From assembly GCA_009774735.1 (NCBI GenBank), contig VSOH01000301.1:1-7815 (forward strand): a DNA stretch of 7,815 nucleotides. Reading direction: 5' to 3'. The stretch is from Clostridiales bacterium. Lineage in GTDB: Bacteria; Bacillota_A; Clostridia; Oscillospirales; Acutalibacteraceae. Both the position numbers and the translations under genes were made by a program. The notes beneath the pieces were generated by a model. It made no database searches, was not told the DNA's origin, and was given only the letters and a program-made list of their open reading frames with translations. Shown in pieces: positions 1 through 5,063 of this stretch (position 1 is its first letter; each line of letters begins with the position of its first letter).

Positions 1-102
1 GATTTATCAAATATTACCTATCAGCTTGGTTTTAGCAGCCAAAGCCACTTTACCAATTTTTTTAAGAAATACGCCATATGCGGTACAAGCAGCCCAGCTT
101 AA
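1..102 (+). pseudogene. AraC-family regulator, C-terminal fragment broken at its 3' end
   Basis: Frame 1 is open from the window edge to a TAA at 100-102 and reads DLSNITYQLGFSSQSHF followed by TNFFKKY. This is the second helix-turn-helix of AraC/XylS regulators, whose hallmark is I-x-x-I-A-x-x-x-G-F-x-s-x-S-x-F-x-x-x-F-K-k. Family members normally continue with about ten more residues of the type G-x-T-P-x-x-Y-R. Here KKY is followed by AICGTSSPA and a stop, which does not match. The 5' end lies outside the window. The break falls at about 70-76, where the vanR-like reading frame begins, so the gene appears cut by a recombination or deletion. The family call is firm; loss of function is inferred from the missing tail only. 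Confidence 0.7.
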
Positions 103-419
103 AGCAAGAGGCTGAATGCACAGAATACGATATCAGAGGGATGACAATTAGCAAGAGCAGCCATAAGTGTATCTTGTTTGGAAAGGAGATTCAGCTGACG
201 CCAACGGAATTTTCGATTCTTTGGTATCTGTGCGAGCGTCAGGGGACGGTTGTTTCTACGGAGGAATTATTTGAAGCAGTATGGGGGGAACGGTATTTTG
301 ACAGCAATAATACCGTGATGGCGCATATCGGACGTCTCCGGGAAAAAATGAAGGAACCGTCAAGAAATCCGAAATTTATAAAAACCGTGTGGGGAGTGGG
401 ATATACCATTGAAAAATAG
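78..419 (+). pseudogene. VanR-type response regulator, receiver domain missing (DNA-binding half only)
   Basis: The frame encodes 113 residues that match the C-terminal part of VanR-type OmpR-family response regulators: the linker RYKQPS, then LTPTEFSILWYLCE, a recognition-helix region with SNNTVMAHIGRLREKM, and the wing KTVWGVGYTIEK. VanR proteins are about 230 residues, so roughly the first 118, including the phospho-accepting aspartate of the receiver, are absent. The ATG at 78 is simply the first Met in frame; it has no convincing ribosome binding site and a stop lies in frame at 63-65. Coding similarity seems to start at about 72-78, right at the end of the AraC fragment. The downstream kinase TTG overlaps the stop by 11 bases, as in intact vanRS operons. 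If expressed it would be an unregulated DNA-binding domain. VanR-type membership does not imply vancomycin resistance, and no ligase genes are present. Confidence 0.75.
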
Positions 420-1413
420 AGATAAAACCAGTCATGAAGATGACTATTTACTTTTTAAAAACAGACTGTCCCTTAAAATACTGCTGATAATGGCATGCTC
501 CATTCTAATTATAGCGGCAGTGTATCTATTCGTTTTAAAAGATAATTTTGCAAATGTGGTGGTAGCCATTTTAGATAGCTTTATCTATCATGATCGGGAT
601 GAGGCGGTGGCTGTTTATCTGAGAACCTTTAAGGCGTATGAGATATGGCTTTTTCTGATAGCGGTTATGGGTGTGTTTTTTATGATCTTTCGCCGTTATC
701 TGGACAGTATCTCAAAGTATTTTAAGGAGATCAACCGGGGGATTGATACCCTGGTGCATGAAGATACCAATGATATCGCCCTGCCTCCGGAACTGGCTTC
801 GACCGAAAGGAAAATCAATTCCATACGGCATACACTGACGAAACGGAAAACGGACGCCGAGCTTGCGGAACAGCGGAAAAACGACCTTGTTATGTACCTG
901 GCTCATGACTTGAAGACTCCGCTTTCATCGGTTATAGGGTATTTAAACCTGTTAAGGGATGAGAATCAAATCTCCGAGGAACTCCGGGAAAAATATCTGT
1001 CCATTTCACTGGATAAAGCTGAACGTCTGGAAGAGCTGATCAATGAGTTTTTTGAAATTACGAGGTTTAATCTTTCAAACATCACGCTTGTGTACAGCAA
1101 AATCAATCTGACGATGATGCTGGAACAGCTGGGGCACGAGTTTAAGCCGATGTTGGCCGGGAAAGATTTGAAATGTGAATTTGATGTTCAGCCGGACATG
1201 ATGCTGTCCTGTGATGCCAACAAACTGCAGAGAGTGTTCGATAATGTGCTGAGAAATGCCGTCAGCTACTGTTATGAGAATACTACCATTCAGGTGAATG
1301 CCAGGCAGGCGGAAGACCATGTGCTCATCCAAGTCATAAACGAAGGGGATACGATTCCCGGGGAGAGATTGGAAGCCAAACAACGGTATCCCACAGACGG
1401 GAAATTCCACTAA
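409..1413 (+). pseudogene. VanS-type sensor histidine kinase, 3'-truncated (F and G2 boxes lost)
   Basis: It starts at TTG 409, overlapping the vanR-type stop; a TTG start is also used by known vanS genes. Two membrane segments (about residues 22-44 and 78-96) flank a short extracytoplasmic loop. A HAMP-like linker follows, then the H box MYLAHDLKTPLSSVIGYL with phospho-acceptor His166, and the N box DNVLRNAVSY (278-287). A divergent G1 box reads INEGDTIP (310-317). VanS proteins continue with an IFE-x-FYRLD F box and a GLGLAIAK G2 box, reaching about 380 residues. Here similarity ends at GERLE (residue 322), and the last dozen codons read an unrelated gene out of frame. Without the F and G2 elements, ATP binding and autophosphorylation should fail. 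The true kinase portion is about 409-1374. The family call is strong; inactivity is inferred. Confidence 0.8.
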
Positions 1414-1450
1414 GCCGAATAGCGGTATCCCACAGACGGGAGATAACAGT
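1373..1450 (+). repeat. Two tandem 39-bp units, each encoding an IPQTG motif
   Basis: The units at 1373-1411 and 1412-1450 are in register with the surface-protein frame (13 codons each) and share an identical 18-base core at 1385-1402 and 1424-1441. They encode KPNNGIPQTGNST and KPNSGIPQTGDNS. Divergence is concentrated at the 3' side of the unit. Confidence 0.8.
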
Positions 1451-1555
1451 AATGTAACTCTCTGGATTTCAGTGATGGTGGTTTCCATGATCTGCCTGGT
1501 TGCGGTGCTTCTGGTGATGAAAAAGAAAAACTATCGAAGAAAATGGGAGAAATAA
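1373..1555 (+). pseudogene. LPXTG-like surface protein, C-terminal sorting-signal fragment
   Basis: In the frame starting at 1373 the sequence reads KPNNGIPQTGNST, KPNSGIPQTGDNSN, then a hydrophobic segment VTLWISVMVVSMICLVAVLL and the basic tail VMKKKNYRRKWEK, with a TAA at 1553-1555. This is the layout of a sortase-dependent cell-wall anchor: a pentapeptide-like motif (IPQTG), a membrane span of about 20 residues and a short positive tail. Only the second IPQTG is at the normal distance from the span. The frame differs from that of the VanS-type kinase, and no start codon or signal peptide is available, so this is the 3' end of a surface protein whose body has been lost at the junction near 1373. 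It is followed by a hairpin terminator, which fits a gene end. Confidence 0.75.
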
Positions 1556-1565
1556 TTTAATGTTC

Positions 1566-1600
1566 AGCGGTGCGTGGGGATGACCCCGTACCGCTTTTCT
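1566..1600 (+). terminator. Intrinsic terminator after the surface-protein fragment
   Basis: AGCGGTGC pairs with GTACCGCT (one G-T wobble) and GGGG pairs with CCCC around an ATGA loop, with a two-base bulge on the left arm. A short T-rich run (TTTTCT) follows. It lies 11 bases after the TAA of the LPXTG-like fragment. Confidence 0.65.
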
Positions 1601-1655
1601 AATGAAACACATGGTATTCCATAAATAGGGAGGCACTGTTTGCTAATGCGGAAAC

Positions 1656-1685
1656 TTGACACTCAATTTCTTATTTCTGTAAAAT
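1656..1685 (+). promoter_or_regulatory. Candidate promoter of the WYL regulator
   Basis: TTGACA at 1656-1661, an 18-base spacer and TAAAAT at 1680-1685 form a good sigma-A-type match. The expected start site, about seven bases after the -10, falls at the ribosome binding site (GGAGGT, 1693-1698), so the leader would be very short. That makes the assignment less certain than the boxes alone suggest. Confidence 0.4.
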
Positions 1686-1705
1686 TGACAGAGGAGGTGC
1701 CTTGA

Positions 1706-2617
1706 ATGAAAAGCAACAGGATGTTCGGTATATTATGTATTTTATTGGAGCGGGAAAAAATAACGGCACAGGAGCTGGCGGAGTATTTTGAGGTCTCTGT
1801 GCGCACGATCCATAGGGATTTGTTGGATTTGTCCAGCGCAGGGTTCCCAGTGACTACACAGCAGGGCATTGGCGGCGGTATATCTTTGCTTCCAAACTTT
1901 AAATACAGCAAATCAGTCCTGAATAAAGAGGACATAGATCTAATTGTGTCCGGTATACAAGGGTTTGCAAGTATTGATGAGAGTTCAAAAATAAAGACGC
2001 TGCTTGCGAAGCTGCGCCTTGGACAGGAAGATAAGCTGCTGCTGGAGAATGATATCATCATTGATTTCACATCCTGGAACCATAAGAATACGACCATTGA
2101 AAAAATCAAAATCATCCGTTCTGCGATTGCCTCCCGGCGCCTGTTGGAACTGGAGTATTACAGCAGCAATGGATACTCCAAAAGAACCGTGGAACCTTAT
2201 AAGCTCCTTTTTAAAGAAGAATACTGGTATCTTTTCGCCTACTGCACACAAAGACAGGATTTCCGTGTTTTTAAGCTCAACAGAGTATCAAAGCTGGCGC
2301 TTTGCGAACAGACCTATATGGAACGGACAGATTATGAAATTCCGGTATTGCAGAGCTCATTTTCAAATGGCGTGGGGCAATTGGTTACAGTCAGAATGGA
2401 TAAATCTTATGAGTTTCTGGCGATTGATTTCTTTGGCCAGAGCAATATCCGGGAAGAAAACAATTCTCTCTACGTTTCCTTTTATACGGAATACCCGGAG
2501 TGGATCGTAAGCACTTTTGCAAGCTTGGGGGATAAAGCGGAAATTATAGAGCCAAAGACGCTGCGGGATGATATCAAGGCATTTTTAGAGCAGGCCAGAA
2601 AACAATATGATAAATGA
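1706..2617 (+). CDS. YafY/WYL-domain transcriptional regulator
   Basis: This is a 303-residue protein of the helix-turn-helix plus WYL family. Residues 4-55 form the DeoR/HTH_11-like winged helix (FGILCILLEREKITAQEL, then VRTIHRDLLDLSSAGFPV), followed by the glycine-rich QGIGGGISL wing. Residues 138-200 carry the WYL domain, with VEPYKLLFKEEYWYLFAYC holding the motif and FRVFKLNRV closing it. WYL domains are thought to sense ligands, including nucleic acids or small molecules, and to switch DNA binding by the N-terminal domain. The length is normal for the family and nothing looks broken. Start ATG 1706 has GGAGGT seven bases upstream. It stands alone between two terminator-like hairpins, so its target is not evident from position; the palindrome at 4287-4304 is one untested candidate. 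Confidence 0.88.
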   Translation: MKSNRMFGILCILLEREKITAQELAEYFEVSVRTIHRDLLDLSSAGFPVTTQQGIGGGISLLPNFKYSKSVLNKEDIDLIVSGIQGFASIDESSKIKTLLAKLRLGQEDKLLLENDIIIDFTSWNHKNTTIEKIKIIRSAIASRRLLELEYYSSNGYSKRTVEPYKLLFKEEYWYLFAYCTQRQDFRVFKLNRVSKLALCEQTYMERTDYEIPVLQSSFSNGVGQLVTVRMDKSYEFLAIDFFGQSNIREENNSLYVSFYTEYPEWIVSTFASLGDKAEIIEPKTLRDDIKAFLEQARKQYDK

Positions 2618-2637
2618 GAACCAGCGATTCTCACTTT
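2615..2637 (+). terminator. Weak hairpin at the end of the WYL gene
   Basis: TGAGAA (2615-2620) pairs with TTCTCA (2628-2633) around a seven-base loop, followed by CTTTT. The stop codon is inside the left arm. The stem is only six pairs and the T run is short, so termination may be inefficient. Confidence 0.35.
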
Positions 2638-2681
2638 TACGATAGGAAATGCTTTGCACAGATTGGCTCATAAAAATCCTC

Positions 2682-2710
2682 TTGACAAGTAAACGAGCGT
2701 TTACTATAAT
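2682..2710 (+). promoter_or_regulatory. Consensus promoter of the tetR-methyltransferase unit
   Basis: TTGACA (2682-2687), a 17-base spacer and TATAAT (2705-2710) match the sigma-A consensus fully. The spacer contains operator 1. Transcription should begin near 2717, giving a leader of about 43 bases. Confidence 0.85.
2689..2704 (+). promoter_or_regulatory. TetR operator 1, in the -35/-10 spacer
   Basis: GTAAACGAGCGTTTAC is an inverted repeat with seven-base arms (GTAAACG/CGTTTAC) around a two-base centre. It fills the promoter spacer, so a bound repressor would block RNA polymerase. Its position next to a tetR gene and its similarity to the second site support autoregulation. Confidence 0.75.
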
Positions 2711-2724
2711 ATCAAAAAGAAGAG

Positions 2725-2740
2725 GTAAACGATTGTTTAC
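2725..2740 (+). promoter_or_regulatory. TetR operator 2, in the leader region
   Basis: GTAAACGATTGTTTAC has six-base arms (GTAAAC/GTTTAC) around GATT. It shares both outer arms with operator 1 and is centred 36 bases downstream of it, between the -10 box and the ribosome binding site at 2747-2752. Confidence 0.7.
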
Positions 2741-2759
2741 ATTGTAGGAGGTACATAGA

Positions 2760-3401
2760 ATGACTGATACAAAGGAAAAAATATTGGTCGTTGCATTGCA
2801 ATTATTTGCAAAAGACGGATATGAGGCAGTTTCCGTCAGTAAAATAGCTGAAAAATTGGGAATTACGAAAGGGGCGCTGTATAAGCATTATGAAAACAAG
2901 AAGGATATTTTCAACAGTATTGTTGCGCGTATGTCACAATCGGATCATGAAATAGCACGAAAATATGGTGTGCCAGAAAATGTGTTTGATTGTGCACCGG
3001 ATCAATATGAGAAAATCGGATTGAAAAATCTAAAAAATTTTGCCGTTTCACAATACCGGTTTTGGACTTCAGATGAATTCGCCGCTGATTATCGTAAAAT
3101 GCTCACTTTAGAGCAGTATCGTAATCCAGAATTAAACAAGTTGTATCAGGATAGCCTTGTGCGTGGGCCTGTTCTTTATTTAAAAGATATTTTTCGTGAG
3201 ATGATTAGATGTGGTGTGTTAAAGGAGAATGACCCATACCAACTTGCAATAGAATTTTTCTCCCCGCTTTTTTTACTTATCAATATGTCAGATGAAAATG
3301 AATCTTATGTGGATATTGAAAAACGGCTAATAAAGCATATTGATTTTTTTATAGAATCTCACACAAAGGAAAGGGAAAACAAAAATGAAATATATTCGTA
3401 G
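2760..3401 (+). CDS. TetR/AcrR-family transcriptional repressor
   Basis: A 213-residue protein with a typical TetR N-terminal domain: TKEKILVVALQLFAKDGY (helix 1), then VSVSKIAEKLGITKGALYKH, the helix-turn-helix with recognition helix ITKGALYKHYENK at about 35-47, and KKDIFNSIV leading into the ligand-binding part. The C-terminal two thirds are helical and variable, as expected; I cannot assign a ligand. ATG 2760 follows AGGAGGT at a seven-base distance. Two palindromic operators in its own promoter indicate self-repression with relief by an inducer. The last 17 bases overlap the methyltransferase gene, so the two are co-transcribed and translationally coupled. Both genes look richer in AT codons than the WYL gene and the vanRS piece, which may point to separate acquisition. 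The family call is very secure; the ligand is unknown. Confidence 0.9.
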   Translation: MTDTKEKILVVALQLFAKDGYEAVSVSKIAEKLGITKGALYKHYENKKDIFNSIVARMSQSDHEIARKYGVPENVFDCAPDQYEKIGLKNLKNFAVSQYRFWTSDEFAADYRKMLTLEQYRNPELNKLYQDSLVRGPVLYLKDIFREMIRCGVLKENDPYQLAIEFFSPLFLLINMSDENESYVDIEKRLIKHIDFFIESHTKERENKNEIYS

Positions 3402-4101
3402 TCAAAAATATAACATTCCTGAATTACAGGCTAAAATTATGGGGCCAAATCCAGTCAAACTGGAGGAGGAACTTTTACTTCATTGCAAAATCTCCCCAAA
3501 CGCCATAGTATGTGATCTTGGCAGCGGTCAGGGGTTGACTTCCCTCTTTCTTGTAAAAGAGTACGGGTTTACTGTATATGCCACGGATTTGTGGAGCGAT
3601 CCGGAAGATAATCGAAAATTCTTTCGCAAAATGGGGTTGTCCGATGAGCAGATTATTCCGGTTAAGGCAGATGCCACAGCACTTCCGTTTGAGGAAGAAT
3701 TTTTCGATGCAATCATCAGTACGGATTCCTATAATTATTTTGGGCGAGATCCTAAATTCCTTGACGATAAATTGCTCCCATATCTTAAACATGGTGGCTA
3801 TATTTATATTGCCATTCCTGGAATGAAAAAAGATTGTCATAGTAATCTGCCACCAGAATTACTTCTCTCATGGACACCGGAACAGCTTGATTATATGCAC
3901 GATATAATGTATTGGGAAAATATAATCCGCCATTGCAAAGGGGCCAGGGTAATTTCCATTCATGAGATGGAAAGTAATGAGGAAGTATGGAACGACTGGT
4001 TAAAGCAAGAAAACGAGTATGCAATCAGTGATCGTAAAGCTATGGAGGCTGGCGGAGGTAAATATTTGAATTTTATTTCTATTGTTCTTCAAAGATTATA
4101 G
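3385..4101 (+). CDS. Class I SAM-dependent methyltransferase
   Basis: A 238-residue cytoplasmic protein of the UbiE/Methyltransf_11 type. Motif I is VCDLGSGQGLTSLFL (SAM-binding glycine loop, residues 42-56). An acidic residue at the end of strand 2 is Asp68 in VYATDLW. Motif II/III region: VKADATALPFEEEFFDAIIS (93-112), where the second aspartate contacts adenine. LLPYLKHGGYIYIAIPG (130-146) is the late motif common to small-molecule methyltransferases. The C-terminal part is less conserved and probably carries substrate specificity. There are no membrane segments. ATG 3385 lies inside the end of tetR and is preceded by AAAGGAAAGGG. Control by the TetR protein suggests it modifies, or responds to, a toxic or signalling small molecule, but the substrate cannot be read from the sequence. 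No terminator is obvious right after it. Confidence 0.85.
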   Translation: MKYIRSQKYNIPELQAKIMGPNPVKLEEELLLHCKISPNAIVCDLGSGQGLTSLFLVKEYGFTVYATDLWSDPEDNRKFFRKMGLSDEQIIPVKADATALPFEEEFFDAIISTDSYNYFGRDPKFLDDKLLPYLKHGGYIYIAIPGMKKDCHSNLPPELLLSWTPEQLDYMHDIMYWENIIRHCKGARVISIHEMESNEEVWNDWLKQENEYAISDRKAMEAGGGKYLNFISIVLQRL

Positions 4102-4107
4102 CAATAA

Positions 4108-4238
4108 AATCAAGAGACGGCCGAGTTTGATTATGAAGAAGCTGGATGCTGCCTTGATACTTCACCGGGAAGAGTCATGTACTTTTTTATGATCCGGAAC
4201 AGTATTTTAAGTATATAAGGCCAGTGCGAAAAGGGTAG
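4108..4238 (+). pseudogene. Frameshifted remnant of an unrecognised protein
   Basis: From 4108 the frame reads NQETAEFDYEEAGCCLD, then TSPGRVMYFF up to a T6 run at 4183-4188. Adding one T would continue the protein as YDPEQYFKYIRPVRKG, to the TAG at 4236-4238. The composition is protein-like on both sides of the run, which suggests a single-base loss in a homopolymer. There is no start codon or ribosome binding site, and an in-frame stop lies just upstream at 4105-4107. I do not recognise the family. It could be chance, given the short length. Confidence 0.3.
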
Positions 4239-4286
4239 GGGCATAAAGCCCAGGTAAGGCGTCATTGCACAAAAAAGATATGAAAT

Positions 4287-4304
4287 ATGACAGAACGCTG
4301 TCAT
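4287..4304. promoter_or_regulatory. Perfect palindrome, candidate operator
   Basis: ATGACAG-AACG-CTGTCAT is a perfect inverted repeat with seven-base arms and a four-base centre. No T run follows, so it is not a terminator. Its position, about 65 bases before an orphan ribosome binding site, suits an operator for the winged-helix gene. Which regulator binds it is unknown. Confidence 0.45.
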
Positions 4305-4354
4305 GTTTATAGTTTATCATAGAATGCTGAAGGACGGAGGGGCGTAAAGGGAAC

Positions 4355-4370
4355 GGAGGTGATATCCTTG
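4355..4370 (+). promoter_or_regulatory. Strong ribosome binding site with TTG start one base out of frame
   Basis: GGAGGT (4355-4360) is followed seven bases later by TTG (4368-4370), an ideal arrangement, but that frame ends at TAG 4377-4379. The frame one base back (CTT GGG AAA TTA GCT) is open into the winged-helix gene and encodes LGKLAVLEISEPGDKIGEKL before its Met at 4430. One extra base in GGGAAATT would join the two. Confidence 0.5.
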
Positions 4371-4429
4371 GGAAATTAGCTGTACTGGAAATATCCGAGC
4401 CGGGAGATAAAATCGGAGAAAAGCTGCTT

Positions 4430-4873
4430 ATGCTGTTGGACGCAAGACAGCGGCAGGAGTTAGTAAACTATCTTCTTGGCAAAGAAAAGCAGAATGGTGG
4501 TTCAGCTGATATCCTGTGTATCCGCTCCGGAGCTTATGAGCTGTTGACAGAGAATGAAGGTATCTTCACAGAGATTCATATGGGTGATTTGTACTTTTGC
4601 CTGGAGCAGCGGCTGGTACGTGTGGATGGACAAGTGGTCGAACTGACGGCGAAAGAATTTGATATTCTTGCCCTGCTGATCACGCATCCCCAACGGGTGT
4701 TCACATACGAGCTGATCATGGAACTGGTCTGGGATGAGGCTGCTGCCTGTTACTCACGCAAAGCGGTAAGCAACCATATGAGCAATCTGCGGAAGAAATT
4801 GAAGATAACACCGGATGGCTTGGAATATATCAAAAATATTGTCGGTGTAGGTTATAAATTTGAAATACCATAA
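4430..4873 (+). CDS. OmpR-type winged-helix protein without receiver domain
   Basis: From ATG 4430 the product is 147 residues. The C-terminal part (about 50-147) is a typical OmpR/PhoB winged helix: DLYFCLEQRLVRVDGQVVEL, then TAKEFDILALLITHP, the recognition region SRKAVSNHMSNLRKKLK and the wing YIKNIVGVGYKFEIP. No receiver domain precedes it. The N-terminal 50 residues (DARQRQELVNYLLG and on) are a distinct short region. Stand-alone winged-helix proteins of this build are, to my knowledge, often found on clostridial conjugative elements, but no other element gene is visible here. The ATG has only a weak GGAG about 13 bases upstream. The same frame is open and protein-like for 21 more codons, back to a much better ribosome binding site (4355) whose TTG is one base out of frame. 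The N terminus is therefore uncertain, and the gene may be frameshifted at its start. It ends 3 bases before a strong terminator. Confidence 0.7.
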   Translation: MLLDARQRQELVNYLLGKEKQNGGSADILCIRSGAYELLTENEGIFTEIHMGDLYFCLEQRLVRVDGQVVELTAKEFDILALLITHPQRVFTYELIMELVWDEAAACYSRKAVSNHMSNLRKKLKITPDGLEYIKNIVGVGYKFEIP

Positions 4874-4875
4874 CA

Positions 4876-4918
4876 AAGATCACAAGGATTTTACTTCCCT
4901 TGTGGTCTTGTTTTGTTT
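4876..4918 (+). terminator. Strong intrinsic terminator after the winged-helix gene
   Basis: AAGATCACAAGG (4876-4887) pairs with CCTTGTGGTCTT (4898-4909) over 12 positions with one wobble and a ten-base loop. GTTTTGTTT follows. It starts right after the TAA and isolates the gene from the transporter operon. Confidence 0.85.
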
Positions 4919-4990
4919 ATGCTCCTTTCCAGAGAACAGATCCCATTTGTTATTGTTCTCATAAGAATTTTGCCACTTGCCATTACCTTA

Positions 4991-5019
4991 TTGACAATTG
5001 TGACTGAAGTTGCTATAAT
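4991..5019 (+). promoter_or_regulatory. Consensus promoter of the GntR-ABC operon
   Basis: TTGACA (4991-4996), a 17-base spacer and TATAAT (5014-5019) match the sigma-A consensus exactly. The -10 hexamer is also the first six bases of the operator-like inverted repeat. The expected start site is near 5026. Confidence 0.85.
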
Positions 5020-5044
5020 GTACTTGTTCAATAAGTACATTATA
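5014..5044 (+). promoter_or_regulatory. GntR (YtrA-type) operator: 12+7+12 perfect inverted repeat
   Basis: TATAATGTACTT (5014-5025) is exactly mirrored by AAGTACATTATA (5033-5044) around GTTCAAT. The core GTACTT/AAGTAC with a seven-base gap resembles the dyads expected for YtrA-subfamily GntR dimers. It starts at the -10 box and covers the likely start site, so binding by the downstream gene's product would repress the whole operon. Confidence 0.75.
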
Positions 5045-5063
5045 TGACGGATGGAGGGATCCT

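Larger units (their letters stand above)
4102..4429. other. Gene-poor stretch with coding remnant, palindrome and orphan ribosome binding site
   Basis: No intact gene is supported here. The left part (4108-4238) contains a frameshifted protein-like remnant. The centre holds the palindrome at 4287-4304, and the right part holds a strong GGAGGT at 4355-4360 leading into the upstream coding-like extension of the winged-helix gene. No good -35/-10 pair was found for that gene; TATCAT at 4315-4320 is a possible -10 without a matching -35. Confidence 0.5.

Noticed and set aside
1075..1488. 137-codon open frame on the minus strand
   Set aside because: It lies opposite the VanS-type kinase and the sorting-signal fragment, matches no family I know, and has no start signal; a shadow.
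1..1600. Reading the left end as a vancomycin-resistance cluster
   Set aside because: Only truncated VanR/VanS-type pieces are present and no ligase, dehydrogenase or dipeptidase gene; such two-component genes also occur outside resistance clusters.
1663..2115. 150-codon minus-strand frame opposite the WYL gene
   Set aside because: Serine- and isoleucine-rich antisense of a clear coding sequence, without a start signal.
2004..2510. 168-codon plus-strand frame inside the WYL gene
   Set aside because: An alternative frame of a gene whose own frame has recognisable domains throughout.
4932..4960. Inverted repeat GAGAACA/TGTTCTC upstream of the GntR promoter
   Set aside because: Seven-base arms with a 15-base gap and no T run; it may be chance, and a terminator already lies upstream.
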